Of a stretch of DNA of 64,000 nt, positions 41,864-52,416 are shown piece after piece. The stretch lies in the NCBI GenBank assembly GCA_947629985.1, contig CANRFV010000002.1:124001-188000 (forward strand). The letters are read 5' to 3'. Origin of the DNA: an uncultured Clostridia bacterium. GTDB lineage: Bacteria; Bacillota; Clostridia; Christensenellales; CAG-314. The translations under genes were made by a program, and so were the position numbers. The notes under the pieces were generated by a model. That model worked only from the letters and a program-made list of their open reading frames with translations, did no database searches and was not told where the DNA came from. The number at the start of each line of letters is the position of its first letter. Positions within the stretch are counted from its first letter, which is position 1.

Positions 41864-41879
41864 TGTTTCACGTGAAACA
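41864..41879. promoter_or_regulatory. parS site
   Basis: TGTTTCACGTGAAACA. Confidence 0.96.
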
Positions 41880-43311
41880 ACAAAATTAGCATGCGCCGTA
41901 GCAAAACTGCTACGAAATTGCAAAATTTCAGTAATTTTTCGGCAATCAGGCAGATTATGTGCTGCGCTAACGGTCAAATATGCACTAAATAATACGGCGC
42001 AGACGCCCAAAATTGCCGAAAAGGCGGCTGTTATTGTAATAAATATTGTTATCATACAAATATCATAAACCGGTAAAAAGTCGTCTAACTCGGGCAAAAT
42101 ATTGTCAAAATTGAGACAAAACCAACCAATATTTTATCTTTATGCATTATGAAACGCATAGTTACTACAAATTTTTGTGCATGTAAAACACGAAAAATTC
42201 AATTTAGTAATGCTGCAATAAAGAAAAATTTGTCTCGAAACAGCAGATTCGGCATTGTAAGTTTAAATCAAAAAACCGAATTTATGTGCCGCAAATCAAG
42301 CAACTTGTCCCGACGTAAATATACAACCATTAAATCTAATGCTCCGAGATAAAATCATAAAAAAACGCGCATCGGCGGATTGTATAGCAAGCAACTCAAA
42401 TACTCGTGAAATGACCGACTGCGAATGTGATTATAGCAACTTGGCGGCAGACGAATACACAAAACGACAGCGGCAACGGACTAAGAACGACGAAACAAAA
42501 ACCGAACTGACAAACATTGCCACACACAATTTTTCTCGAACTGATCGCGACGTTAAACGCGAACAATGTTCATTTTTAATAATAGTGAACACAAATAAGC
42601 GATATTTACATTTTTCAGACAGAGTTGTGTTTTTGTGGGTCGGAAATTTCCCCGCAAAATACAAAAAATTCTGTATAAACGCCTGTATCAACCAGGTTTT
42701 ATAACATAATTATTCGCACACGAAAGCGTTCGCGTTTGCAAATACGCCGATTTTTGCCGTACAAAAAATAAAAATTATTTGTCGGCACAACTATAAAAAA
42801 CGGCAACACACTTACATAATCGAACCAAACGGAATACCGATCAAATATAAAAATGCAAAATTGAAAAACTTTATAATAGCAACTTGAAAAAAATCATCAA
42901 TGTACCTAACACTGTAACTAGACAGCAAAAGTGAATAAAGCAGGCGTGCCAAAAAATATTTAGAGATTTGCAACTAACCAATGACGCTACACACTCACGC
43001 ACGCAAAAAGCAACAACTTTTGGCAACTCGATACAAAGCGCAGAAAGAACCGATGCCGTACCTAAAATATAATAAAAATTAAAATCGCTATCGGGGTTAC
43101 AGTCCGCGAAAATTATTAACGTTGAAACTTGACAACAAAACGGGAAAAAGTAAACCCAAAGCAAAATCAAAAAAATACAATCAAAAACCATTTAAATTGT
43201 CTTTGATGTAAAACAGAGTCCGCAAAAGAAAAGGCCAAACAAAAATTCTTATTTTGTCCGGCACAGAGTCGGACAGACGCGCACGTGCGCTTTTGTCGCC
43301 AAAACAAGAAA

Positions 43312-43336
43312 ACGTTGCGAGAAAAACTCGCAACGT
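43312..43336 (-). terminator. Rho-independent terminator downstream of parB
   Basis: ACGTTGCGAG-ttttt-CTCGCAACGT followed by TTTCTTGTTTT on the minus strand. Confidence 0.75.
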
Positions 43337-43511
43337 ACTTTAAAATACATTCGCAACACGCCCGCAACAAAAAGGCACGTACAAATTTACACACGGTTTG
43401 CACGCATGCACAAGCAACGGCAAAAATCAGCGCGGCTTTCGCCGCGACGCTACAACGCTGCGCTGCGCGCGCGATATCAAGCACTTACTTAACGCGCACG
43501 GTTGTAGCCCG

Positions 43512-44432
43512 CTATTCTTCGCGGCGGAACTTGTCGCTCATCCAATCTTCCACAAGCGAACAAATTCTGTCAAGGTCGTCGGCGGTAAAATAATCGATGT
43601 AAATGCGCCCCTTGTGTCCATTGCCGATAGCGGAAACCTTGGTTGCAAATGCGCGCTGCATATTGGAAATCAGGCTTACCAATTCGCGGCTTTCTTCGGC
43701 AATTGGCTTCGGTTTTGCAGGCCTGGGGTTAAGAAACTCGCGCACGGTCTTTTCCATTTCGCGCACGGTAAGTTGATTGTCGCAACCTTTAAGCGCCAAT
43801 TTGTACTGCTGATCCTTGGGCACAACAACAAGCGTGCGCGCGTGTCCCGCCGAAAGTCTGCCCTGCTCAATCAAACTGATAACGTCGTCATTAAGGGTAA
43901 GCAAGCGCAACGTGTTTGCCACTGCCGAGCGGCTTTTGCCTATGCGGTCGGCGGCGACTTCCTGCGTCATATTGAATTCGGTCATAAGCGTTTTGATAGC
44001 GCGCGCGGCTTCGATGGGGCTGAGATCTTCGCGCTGCAAGTTTTCTATCAAACTTATTTCCTTTATTTGCTGCGGCGTATAATTACGAATTATCGCAGGT
44101 ATGTCGGTTTTGCCCGCCAATTTGCTTGCGCGGAAACGACGTTCGCCGGCAATTATCATAAAACGCTTGCCGATCGGTGTAACAACGATAGGTTGAATTA
44201 CCCCGTGCAGACGAATACTGTCCGCAAGTTCTTTAAGCGCGGCTTCGTCAAAATTTTTACGCGGTTGTTCGTAGTTGGGGTCGATATCCAACAGCGAAAT
44301 ACGCACAACGTTGTCGCCCGACGCGGTAACATTGTCCGCCGCGGGTTGCTTGTTTTGCGGTTGAGTCAATTCTTCGATATCGTTTAATCCCATAAGAGAC
44401 GCAAAGCCTCTGCCCAATCCTTTGTTAGCCAT
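43512..44432 (-). CDS. parB: Chromosome partitioning protein ParB/Spo0J
   Basis: MANKGLGRGFASLMG, QPRKNFDEAALKELADSIRLHGVIQPI, AGERRFRASKLAG. Confidence 0.96.
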   Translation of the reverse strand: MANKGLGRGFASLMGLNDIEELTQPQNKQPAADNVTASGDNVVRISLLDIDPNYEQPRKNFDEAALKELADSIRLHGVIQPIVVTPIGKRFMIIAGERRFRASKLAGKTDIPAIIRNYTPQQIKEISLIENLQREDLSPIEAARAIKTLMTEFNMTQEVAADRIGKSRSAVANTLRLLTLNDDVISLIEQGRLSAGHARTLVVVPKDQQYKLALKGCDNQLTVREMEKTVREFLNPRPAKPKPIAEESRELVSLISNMQRAFATKVSAIGNGHKGRIYIDYFTADDLDRICSLVEDWMSDKFRREE

Positions 44433-45201
44433 TTAATTTCTCCTCTCTGTCCAAAAATTGTCCGGCAAGCGCCTGATATGCAACCGCGCCGCTGGAACGC
44501 GGAGCGTGCAACACAACGGGAATACCGAAACTCGGCGATTCCACCAATTTGATATTGCGCGGTACGGGCACTGTGTAAATTTTGTCGCCGAAATATTTGT
44601 AAATTTCCTGCGTTACTTGCTTGGAAATGGTTGTGCGCATATCGTACATTGTAAGAACAACGCCGTTGATAGTAATGGCGGAGTTTAGCCGTTGCTTTAC
44701 TATCTTGATGGTATTCATCAGTTGGCTCAAACCTTCCAAAGCAAAAAATTCGCTCTGAATGGGTATTACAACGCTGTCGCATGCCACCAACGCGTTCAAC
44801 GTAAGCAGTCCCAAACTTGGCGGACAATCCACAAAAATGTAGTCAAAACGCTCTTTAAGGTGCAAAATTGCACGCTTTAAGGCGCTTTCTCGTGCAGGAA
44901 CGGTTACCAGATCCACTTCGGCGGCAGCCAAGTCGATGTTGCACGGAATAATCGACAAGTTGGGTATCACGGTAGGCAAAATTACCTGTTCTGCCGTACA
45001 GTCGCCCATAAGCATATCGTAACACGTCAGTTCAAGGCGGTTTTTTTCTATTCCGTAACCGCTTGTGGCATTACCTTGCGGATCGAAATCCAACAGCAAA
45101 ACGTTTTTGCCCGCAATGGCAACGTAAGCAGCCAAATTTATTGCCGTAGTCGTCTTGCCGACGCCGCCTTTTTGGTTGGAAAATGCAATAATTTTACCCA
45201 T
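44425..45201 (-). CDS. parA: Chromosome partitioning ATPase ParA/Soj
   Basis: MGKIIAFSNQKGGVGKTTTAINLA, LLLDFDPQGNATSG; overlaps parB start. Confidence 0.96.
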   Translation of the reverse strand: MGKIIAFSNQKGGVGKTTTAINLAAYVAIAGKNVLLLDFDPQGNATSGYGIEKNRLELTCYDMLMGDCTAEQVILPTVIPNLSIIPCNIDLAAAEVDLVTVPARESALKRAILHLKERFDYIFVDCPPSLGLLTLNALVACDSVVIPIQSEFFALEGLSQLMNTIKIVKQRLNSAITINGVVLTMYDMRTTISKQVTQEIYKYFGDKIYTVPVPRNIKLVESPSFGIPVVLHAPRSSGAVAYQALAGQFLDREEKLNG

Positions 45202-45377
45202 AGCACCCTCACGCATATATTTTCAAACATATCATAACACAAATTGACAACTTTTTCAACAATAAATGCGTTTTTGTGAAACAAATTATGAAACATTTTG
45301 CGTTGCGCGGCGCGTTGCAAACAAAATAACGCACGTATAACAAACAAGTTGTCTTTTTGCTTGCAAAGTGGTACAAT

Positions 45378-46685
45378 ATGCGTGATATGACAAACACAAT
45401 CGTGGCGCTGTCTACGGCGCGCGGACGTGCCGCCATTGCCGTAATTCGCATGAGCGGCGACGACGCAATAAGCATAGCAAAAAAATTTTTCAGCCCATTT
45501 CCCGCACAGCCGAATATGCTTAAAGTGGGCAAATTGCACACGCAATATTTCGACGAACAGGCAATGTGCGTGTATTTTAGGGCACCCCATTCCTATACGG
45601 GCGAAGATACGGTGGAATTTCACTGCCACGGCGGCACCGCCGTTTCGCAGGCTGTAATAGAACAGTGTCTGCTTTGCGGAGCGGTAATGGCGCAAAACGG
45701 CGAGTTCAGTAAGCGCGCATTCATCAACGGCAAACAAAACCTTACCAATGCCGAAGGAATAATAGAAATGATCGATGCAGAAACCGCGTCCGCAGCCAAA
45801 GCCGGAGCAAATTTGCTGGAAAACAAGTTGGGGTGCGAAATCGTGGCGTTGCAGGACAAATTGTTGGACGCAACCGCGTCCTGCGAAGCGGCGCTCGACT
45901 ACCCCGAAGAGGACTTGGAGTTGCCGACGGTGCAAACCGTCAAACAAGTTTTGCAAGATACGCGCCGACAACTTAGCGCGCTCATTGCCACTTCCACTCT
46001 CGGCAAAGTTGCCAAATACGGCATCGACGTCGCCATTGTGGGCGCGCCCAATGTGGGAAAATCCAGCCTGCTAAACGCACTTCTCGGCTGCGACAGAGCG
46101 ATAGTTTCGGATATACGCGGCACCACGCGCGATACTTTGAGCGAAAGCGTAAATTACCGCGACATCAAATTCAACTTTGTGGATACGGCAGGATTGCAAG
46201 ACACCGCCGATCAAATCGAAGCGGAAGGAATAAAACGCGCGCGCAAAGCCGCCGACAGCGCAGACGTGGTTTTACACGTAACCGACGACCCCAACGACCG
46301 CTCGGTTTACCCAACAATCCGACCCCAGGTGCGCATTTACAACAAATGCGACCTATACGACAGCGCTCCGTGTTGCGTAGACAGCCTTGTTGTCTCGGCA
46401 AAAAGCGGCGACGTGGAAATAATAAAACAAACGCTTTACGATATGTTCAGCGCGGGCGAAATAGAAAACAGCGATCTGCTCATCACCAACGAACGTCATT
46501 TGTCTTGCTTGCAACGCGCAGAAAAGCAAACAGCACAAACGCTCGCCGATTGCGAAAGCGCAACTCTCGACGTTGTTGCGGACGGATTGAGACAAATTTG
46601 GAGTACGCTGGGCGAAATTACGGGAAGCAACGCCGGAGAGGACATAATAAACCGCATTTACAGCAAGTTTTGCCTGGGCAAATAG
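45378..46685 (+). CDS. mnmE: tRNA modification GTPase MnmE
   Basis: TNTIVALSTARGRAAIAVIRMSG, GAPNVGKSSLLNALL, C-terminal FCLGK. Confidence 0.96.
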   Translation: MRDMTNTIVALSTARGRAAIAVIRMSGDDAISIAKKFFSPFPAQPNMLKVGKLHTQYFDEQAMCVYFRAPHSYTGEDTVEFHCHGGTAVSQAVIEQCLLCGAVMAQNGEFSKRAFINGKQNLTNAEGIIEMIDAETASAAKAGANLLENKLGCEIVALQDKLLDATASCEAALDYPEEDLELPTVQTVKQVLQDTRRQLSALIATSTLGKVAKYGIDVAIVGAPNVGKSSLLNALLGCDRAIVSDIRGTTRDTLSESVNYRDIKFNFVDTAGLQDTADQIEAEGIKRARKAADSADVVLHVTDDPNDRSVYPTIRPQVRIYNKCDLYDSAPCCVDSLVVSAKSGDVEIIKQTLYDMFSAGEIENSDLLITNERHLSCLQRAEKQTAQTLADCESATLDVVADGLRQIWSTLGEITGSNAGEDIINRIYSKFCLGK

Positions 46686-47048
46686 GCGGTTTCGGTTGCA
46701 ATTTTGCGCAACATCGACGCTTTAACGTACGAAATTACGCATTTAAACAGTAAAAAGCGGCGTTTTCGGCAACACAATCCCCGCTGTCCGTTCCGTGTAC
46801 TCGGCGCTATCGCAGATATATCATACTAAAATACGCGCATATATGATAGGTTTCACATACAACTCCGCCGTTGCCCTTATAAAATCGTCGGGCGGCAATT
46901 GCGCCTTGTAATCGGCAACTTACAAAACCGTTTGTTTTAGCGTAAACACCTACTCGACTTGCGCTTGGCGTAAGTACCGTTCGCCACGCCATCAAACAAA
47001 CATCTGCGGTTACCAAACCGCGCAAAATATTTCGTTGGAGAAAAATAC

Positions 47049-48896
47049 TTGAAAAATTTTGACGTAATCGTAATAGGCGCCGGACATGCCGGCTGCGAAG
47101 CGGCGCTTGCCGCGGCGCGTTTGGGTTGTAAAACCCTACTGTTTGCCACAAATTTGGATACGGTGGCTTTTTTGGCGTGCAATCCCAGCATCGGCGGCAC
47201 CGCTAAGGGGCAAATAGTAAAGGAGATCGACGCATTGGGCGGAGAAATGGCTATAAACGCCGACAAAAGTCTGTTGCAAATGCGTATGCTTAACCGCGGC
47301 AAAGGTCCTGCGGTTTACTCTCCGCGCGCGCAAGTGGACAAAAACGCCTACCACGTCAATATGAAACAAACCATAGAAAACACCCCCAACCTGTATTTGC
47401 GACAGGCGGAAGCGACAAATATCGCAATTGACGGCGGTAACTTTACGGTAACCACCGCCGTAGGGCTGCAATATCGCGCGCAAGCGGTTGTTGTGTGCTG
47501 CGGAGTATATCTCAATTCCAAAACATTGGTAGGCGCCTGCGTGCGCGACAGCGGCCCAAACGGCTTTGCAAATGCCAAATCTCTTACCGACAGTTTGGTA
47601 AAACTCGGCTTTACCGTCAATCGCTTCAAAACGGGCACTCCCGCGCGCGTGCGACTGTCGTCCATCGACCTGAACAAAACCGTCGAACAGCCCGGCGAAA
47701 ACGTGCGTCCGTTTTCGTATATGACCGAACAAGCGCCATGCACAAAACGCAGTTGCTATCTTACGTATTCCACCCCGGAAACCAAGCGCATAATACTCGA
47801 AAATAAACATCTTGCTCCCATTTACAACGGTTCGATCAACGGGGTGGGGCCGCGTTATTGTCCCAGCATAGAGGACAAAGTTGTGCGCTTTGCCGACAAA
47901 GAGCGGCATCAGATATTTTTGGAGCCGGAATCGGAAGACACGTGCGAATTTTACGTTCAGGGCGCGTCGTCGTCCATGCCGGCGGAAATTCAGGAACAAA
48001 TATACCGCAGTATCGAAGGTTTGGAAAACGTCGATATTATGCGCGACGCTTACGCAATAGAGTACGACTGTATCGATTCCACGCAACTAAATGCGTCCCT
48101 GATGGCAAAACATATCCCGGGGTTGTTTTTTGCCGGGCAAATAAACGGCACCAGCGGCTACGAAGAGGCAGCGGGGCAAGGTATAGTTGCGGGTATCAAC
48201 GCCGAAAGATACGTTCACGGCAAAACTCCCTTTACTTTGCGGCGAGACAACAGTTACATCGGCGTGCTTATCGACGACATTACCACAAAAGAAAACACCG
48301 AACCGTACCGTATGATGACAAGCCGTGCCGAATACCGCCTTATTTTGCGGCAGGACAACGCCGATTTGCGCCTTACCGAAACGGGCAGACAGTTGGGCTT
48401 GGTAGACGACGCCCGCTATAACAAATATTTACGCAAAAAACAACAGATCCAACTTGCCGAAAGTCAACTCAACACGGTAGTTTCGCCCAAGATATACGGC
48501 GAATTGTTCCGTCAAAAGGGCGAAAATGTGTCCGCGGCGGGGTTGACGTTGGACGAAATGCTGCGCCGCCCCAATATCTGCGCAAACGATCTGCGCGCGC
48601 TGGGATTTTGGACGGAAATAGACGACGACGCGCTGGAACAAGTGGAAATCAATTGCAAATATCGCGGATATATCGAAAAAGCGCAAGACGCAATAAATCA
48701 AGCCGCCAAGTCGGAAAACAAGTTGCTCCCCAAAGATATCGACTATATGTCTATCGACGGACTGCGCCTTGAAGCGCGGCAAAAACTAAACAAAATACGC
48801 CCGCAAAATCTCGGTCAAGCAAGCCGTATTTTGGGCGTTTCTCCCGCGGATATTCAAATACTCATCGTATATCTTGCACAAAATATCCACAATTAA
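47049..48896 (+). CDS. mnmG: tRNA uridine-5-carboxymethylaminomethyl modification enzyme MnmG
   Basis: VIVIGAGHAGCEAALAAARLG, NPSIGGTAKGQIVKEIDALGG; TTG start. Confidence 0.96.
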   Translation: MKNFDVIVIGAGHAGCEAALAAARLGCKTLLFATNLDTVAFLACNPSIGGTAKGQIVKEIDALGGEMAINADKSLLQMRMLNRGKGPAVYSPRAQVDKNAYHVNMKQTIENTPNLYLRQAEATNIAIDGGNFTVTTAVGLQYRAQAVVVCCGVYLNSKTLVGACVRDSGPNGFANAKSLTDSLVKLGFTVNRFKTGTPARVRLSSIDLNKTVEQPGENVRPFSYMTEQAPCTKRSCYLTYSTPETKRIILENKHLAPIYNGSINGVGPRYCPSIEDKVVRFADKERHQIFLEPESEDTCEFYVQGASSSMPAEIQEQIYRSIEGLENVDIMRDAYAIEYDCIDSTQLNASLMAKHIPGLFFAGQINGTSGYEEAAGQGIVAGINAERYVHGKTPFTLRRDNSYIGVLIDDITTKENTEPYRMMTSRAEYRLILRQDNADLRLTETGRQLGLVDDARYNKYLRKKQQIQLAESQLNTVVSPKIYGELFRQKGENVSAAGLTLDEMLRRPNICANDLRALGFWTEIDDDALEQVEINCKYRGYIEKAQDAINQAAKSENKLLPKDIDYMSIDGLRLEARQKLNKIRPQNLGQASRILGVSPADIQILIVYLAQNIHN

Positions 48897-48967
48897 ATGT
48901 GTACAACTTACCGCCTTTAAGTGTACAAGTAACGGCTTTTAAGTGCAAAAATCAACAAAAAGATAGT

Positions 48968-49630
48968 ATGAAAGACATAGTTATCCACATCGACGGCGAA
49001 TTAAACGCCAAATTGCAGATATATTACGAATACCTGCTTGCCGAAAACGAAAAATACAACCTTACCGCCATTACCGACCGAGACGAAGTGTGGAACAAAC
49101 ACTTTGCCGACAGCATATCGGGTGCAGTTGCCATTCCGCAAAACGCCCGCGTGTGCGACATCGGTTGCGGCGCGGGTTTTCCGTCCGTTCCGCTTAAACT
49201 TGCGCGGGACGACATCGACATAACCCTTGTCGACAGCCTTGCCAAGCGTGTGGAATTTTGCAAAACGCTATGCGCCAAACTCGGCATAAGCGCAACATTC
49301 GTTCACTGCCGTGCGGAGGACTTTGCCAAAACTCACTCGCAGACATACGACGTAGCCGTTGCGCGCGCCGTAGCGCCGCTTAATATTTTGTTGGAATATA
49401 CGGCGCAGATAGTAAAAATCGGCGGAATGATCGTCGCGTACAAAACCGACCTGTCCGAAGTACCCGCCGCCGAAAACGCCGCCCGCGTATTGGGGTTGCA
49501 GTTGGATATGCATTACGACTTTTCTCTTGCCGACGGCAGCAAGCGTGCCTTGCTTGTATATCGAAAAACCGCCCCCACCCCGTCAAAATACCCGCGCGGA
49601 CAAAACAAACCGCGCAAAAATCCGCTGTAA
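48968..49630 (+). CDS. rsmG: 16S rRNA (guanine(527)-N7)-methyltransferase
   Basis: YNLTAITDRDEVWNKHFADSI, VCDIGCGAGFPSVPLKLA. Confidence 0.94.
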   Translation: MKDIVIHIDGELNAKLQIYYEYLLAENEKYNLTAITDRDEVWNKHFADSISGAVAIPQNARVCDIGCGAGFPSVPLKLARDDIDITLVDSLAKRVEFCKTLCAKLGISATFVHCRAEDFAKTHSQTYDVAVARAVAPLNILLEYTAQIVKIGGMIVAYKTDLSEVPAAENAARVLGLQLDMHYDFSLADGSKRALLVYRKTAPTPSKYPRGQNKPRKNPL

Positions 49631-49632
49631 CG

Positions 49633-49669
49633 CAGACCGAACGCCGCAATTGTTCGGTCTGTTTTTTTT
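49633..49669 (+). terminator. Rho-independent terminator of rsmG
   Basis: CAGACCGAAC...GTTCGGTCTG followed by T8. Confidence 0.9.
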
Positions 49670-49814
49670 GTAACAAAACTGCGGTTATATAACAAAAAAA
49701 ACGTCTGCGCAACACAATGGCGCAAACGCATGTAAAAAACCGAGTTCGCACAAGTACGTAACTCGGTAAAAATCAAACTTTTTATTTATTTAACGTCCGC
49801 CGCAAACTATGCGG

Positions 49815-50417
49815 TTATTTTCTGCGTTTTTTTTCACTGCGATACACAAAGTTGAGCGTTTTACGCGGAGCATTGGGCGTATTTAATATATCGCTGCTCT
49901 GCTTGGGGCTTATTACCACGTGGCGAGACGGTCCCTGACCTTCACTCTGTGTGGTTACGTATTTACTGTTTTGCAATGCCGTGTGAATAACGCGCCTTTC
50001 GTACGGATTCATCGGTTCGAGTTTTTCTTCTTTGCCCGTGCGCTTTACTTTAAGTTCCAAATTTCCCGCAAGGCGTTGCAGTATTTTTTCGCGCTTGCCA
50101 CGGTAACCTTCGGCGTCCAAAGTAACGCGCTTAAACCCGTCTGTTTTGCCGTTGAGCAACAAACTGCACAAATATTGCAATGCGTCCAACGTTTCGCCGC
50201 GGTAACCTATTGCCTGCGCGGCGCCTTCGCCGGATATATTTATAAACAGCGTGTCGTCGCGTTCCGCCGTGCTTACAACAAAGTTTTCTATGCCCATTTT
50301 GGCAAGGACGTTTTCCAAAAAGTCCTTTATTTTTGCGGATTGCTCGCTTAACGGAGCCGATTGCTGTTGAGAAAGATCGGCAAGCGGCAACGTATCCTTT
50401 TTAACCTTTTTTCTCAT
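49815..50417 (-). CDS. jag: Jag (KH/R3H) RNA-binding protein
   Basis: GYRGETLDALQYLCSLLLN KH, YERRVIHTALQN R3H. Confidence 0.92.
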   Translation of the reverse strand: MRKKVKKDTLPLADLSQQQSAPLSEQSAKIKDFLENVLAKMGIENFVVSTAERDDTLFINISGEGAAQAIGYRGETLDALQYLCSLLLNGKTDGFKRVTLDAEGYRGKREKILQRLAGNLELKVKRTGKEEKLEPMNPYERRVIHTALQNSKYVTTQSEGQGPSRHVVISPKQSSDILNTPNAPRKTLNFVYRSEKKRRK

Positions 50418-50420
50418 TGT

Positions 50421-51671
50421 CTACCTCATATAACTTGCCTTGGACGAATTGTTTTTGCGATCGTCCTTGTCAAGTTTCTTTTCCACAAATTTTTCGACGG
50501 GCATGCGCAACGCAATGGTGGACAGTATGCTTATCGCATAGTTGGCAACCATATATATTGCAAATGCGCCCGTATACATAAATCCGAAAAATGCCATCAT
50601 CAACGGCATAATTATCATCATTGTCTTGTTAGTTGCGGCTTGTTGCTGATTTTGCTGTACAATTTCGCCGTTGCGGTTTTTGCGTTCCAATCTTTGCGAT
50701 ACCCACATAGACAAAAACGACAAACCTATGGACATAAACGGCAATATCATCAAACCGTTCCATTTACCGTTGTCGCCGCGCTCGCCCGTTTTAAGCACTG
50801 CCTCGCGTATCGTATTGTAGTCTTGCTCGGCAGAGGCGCCGTACGCGTCCATATCAATTGTGTTTTTGAATTCCTTATATTCGGGCATTATCGTCGCCCA
50901 AGTGTCGGGTTGCCACACGTTTTGCATCCACAACCAACTTTCGTGGTTGTTTTTGTAATACTCCCGCACGGCTTCCAAACCTTTGTCTTGCGCGGCGTTT
51001 ATTTGATCGGCTTTGTCTTTGAACTTTTCGCGCACTTCTGTTATGGCGGCAATACGCGCGGTGGATTTGGCGTATTCGCTGTCCTTGTCGTCTCCCAATG
51101 CCGCGTTGTACGCTTGGTCGTAAACCGCCTTCATTTCGCTGTCGGCGCAAACTTCTTGCGAAAACGTCGTGTAGTATTCGGCTACCAAATTTTGGTAATT
51201 GCGTATACTGCTGAAAGTGGAGTAATTGCGCAATCCGCCGAACATTACAAAGAATATTACCATAGATATGATCATCGGCAAACACGATGACATCATGGAA
51301 AATCCGGATTTTTTGTACAGTTTTTGTTTTTCTTCGTTGGCGCGCTGAGTATTTGCACCGTAGCGCTTGTCTATTCCTTCGAGAATGGGCTGCATGCGCT
51401 GCATTTTAAGCGCGCTTTTGCGTGCCGCATACCTTTGCCAAAAGTCCAACGGAAGCATTATTATCTTCAAAAATACGGTAAATACCACTACCGTCCAGCC
51501 GTAGGATTTGATCCAGGAGTGCATCCAACTGATCAACCTGCCTATTACGCCCAGATTCTCCTCGGAATATGTAAAGAAACCCACGCGTTGTTGGGCGCAA
51601 CTTGTAAATACGGCAAGGCAAAGTACCGCCAGCAAAACAAGCAACAGTACATTTCTTACTTTTTTGTTCAT
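50421..51671 (-). CDS. yidC: Membrane protein insertase YidC
   Basis: SYGWTVVVFTVFLKIIMLPLDFWQR, AFAIYMVANYAISI. Confidence 0.93.
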   Translation of the reverse strand: MNKKVRNVLLLVLLAVLCLAVFTSCAQQRVGFFTYSEENLGVIGRLISWMHSWIKSYGWTVVVFTVFLKIIMLPLDFWQRYAARKSALKMQRMQPILEGIDKRYGANTQRANEEKQKLYKKSGFSMMSSCLPMIISMVIFFVMFGGLRNYSTFSSIRNYQNLVAEYYTTFSQEVCADSEMKAVYDQAYNAALGDDKDSEYAKSTARIAAITEVREKFKDKADQINAAQDKGLEAVREYYKNNHESWLWMQNVWQPDTWATIMPEYKEFKNTIDMDAYGASAEQDYNTIREAVLKTGERGDNGKWNGLMILPFMSIGLSFLSMWVSQRLERKNRNGEIVQQNQQQAATNKTMMIIMPLMMAFFGFMYTGAFAIYMVANYAISILSTIALRMPVEKFVEKKLDKDDRKNNSSKASYMR

Positions 51672-51694
51672 TATATCTCCTAATAGCGTCAATA

Positions 51695-51940
51695 TTATAC
51701 GTGCCACTTTGCCGAACCTTTGAGATTTGTCGGCACAGGGTCAAAACCGCCCTTTCCCCAAGGCGCGCATCTGCACAACCGTTTAAGCGTTAGCCAACTG
51801 CCCTTTACAAACCCGAATGTCTTGTACGCTTCCATAGAGTACACCGAACAACTCGGAGTATAAATGCAACGTTTGCCGCCCTTCAATTTGGAAAACGTCG
51901 CTTTGTACAATTTGAGCAATGCAATTGCAATATATTTCAT
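51695..51940 (-). CDS. yidD: Membrane protein insertion efficiency factor YidD
   Basis: CIYTPSCSVYSMEAYKTFG...RLCRCAPWGKGGFDPVP. Confidence 0.95.
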   Translation of the reverse strand: MKYIAIALLKLYKATFSKLKGGKRCIYTPSCSVYSMEAYKTFGFVKGSWLTLKRLCRCAPWGKGGFDPVPTNLKGSAKWHV

Positions 51941-52269
51941 AATATCAGGTCCGCTTTGTGCAGCAACAAGTCAAAACTTTCGGTTATTTCCGCAAAAAGA
52001 TAACTTTGGTTTTTGCGCGGAATAAAAATAATATTGTATCCGTCCTTTATTTGCGAGATCTTTGCGGCAACCGCCGCTTTCATCTGGCGGCGTATGCGAT
52101 TGCGCATTACCGCTTTGCCGTACTTTTTGCTTACGGAAAACCCCACTTTGGTAACTTTGACGTTGCTCACGCAGTAAAGCATAACAAAATTTTTGTCGCT
52201 TACGCTTTGGGCGTGCTTGTACACGTAATTATATTGATAGTTTTTTTTTAGTCTGTTAATAGACTTCAA
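51937..52269 (-). CDS. rnpA: Ribonuclease P protein component
   Basis: KKYGKAVMRNRIRRQMK. Confidence 0.93.
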   Translation of the reverse strand: MKSINRLKKNYQYNYVYKHAQSVSDKNFVMLYCVSNVKVTKVGFSVSKKYGKAVMRNRIRRQMKAAVAAKISQIKDGYNIIFIPRKNQSYLFAEITESFDLLLHKADLIL

Positions 52270-52281
52270 GCCGTTACCCTA

Positions 52282-52416
52282 TTATGCGGAGAGTTGATGA
52301 CGACCCTTGTTACGGCGTCTTGCAAGAGTTCTGCGGCCGCCCGTAGTCTTCATTCTTGCTCTGAATCCATGCACTTTGCTTCTTTGTCTCTTTTTGGGTT
52401 GGTAAGTTCTTTTCAT
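52282..52416 (-). CDS. rpmH: 50S ribosomal protein L34 (absent from the ORF track)
   Basis: Minus-strand translation [44 protein letters not shown], 44 aa. Confidence 0.97.
   Translation of the reverse strand: MKRTYQPKKRQRSKVHGFRARMKTTGGRRTLARRRNKGRHQLSA

Noticed and set aside
41498-42097. 199-aa minus-strand hydrophobic ORF in the parS island
   Set aside because: Contains two parS palindromes translated as VSRET, no clear SD seen and atypical Cys/Ile/Ser-rich composition; more likely a chance open frame, though conservation should be tested.
42871-43191. 106-aa hydrophobic minus-strand ORF
   Set aside because: AT-rich intergenic DNA easily gives F/L/I/C-rich frames; no motif or start context supports it.
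48981-48989. Perfect TTATCCACA DnaA box in the start of rsmG
   Set aside because: A single copy in coding sequence without neighbours, so not enough to call an origin.
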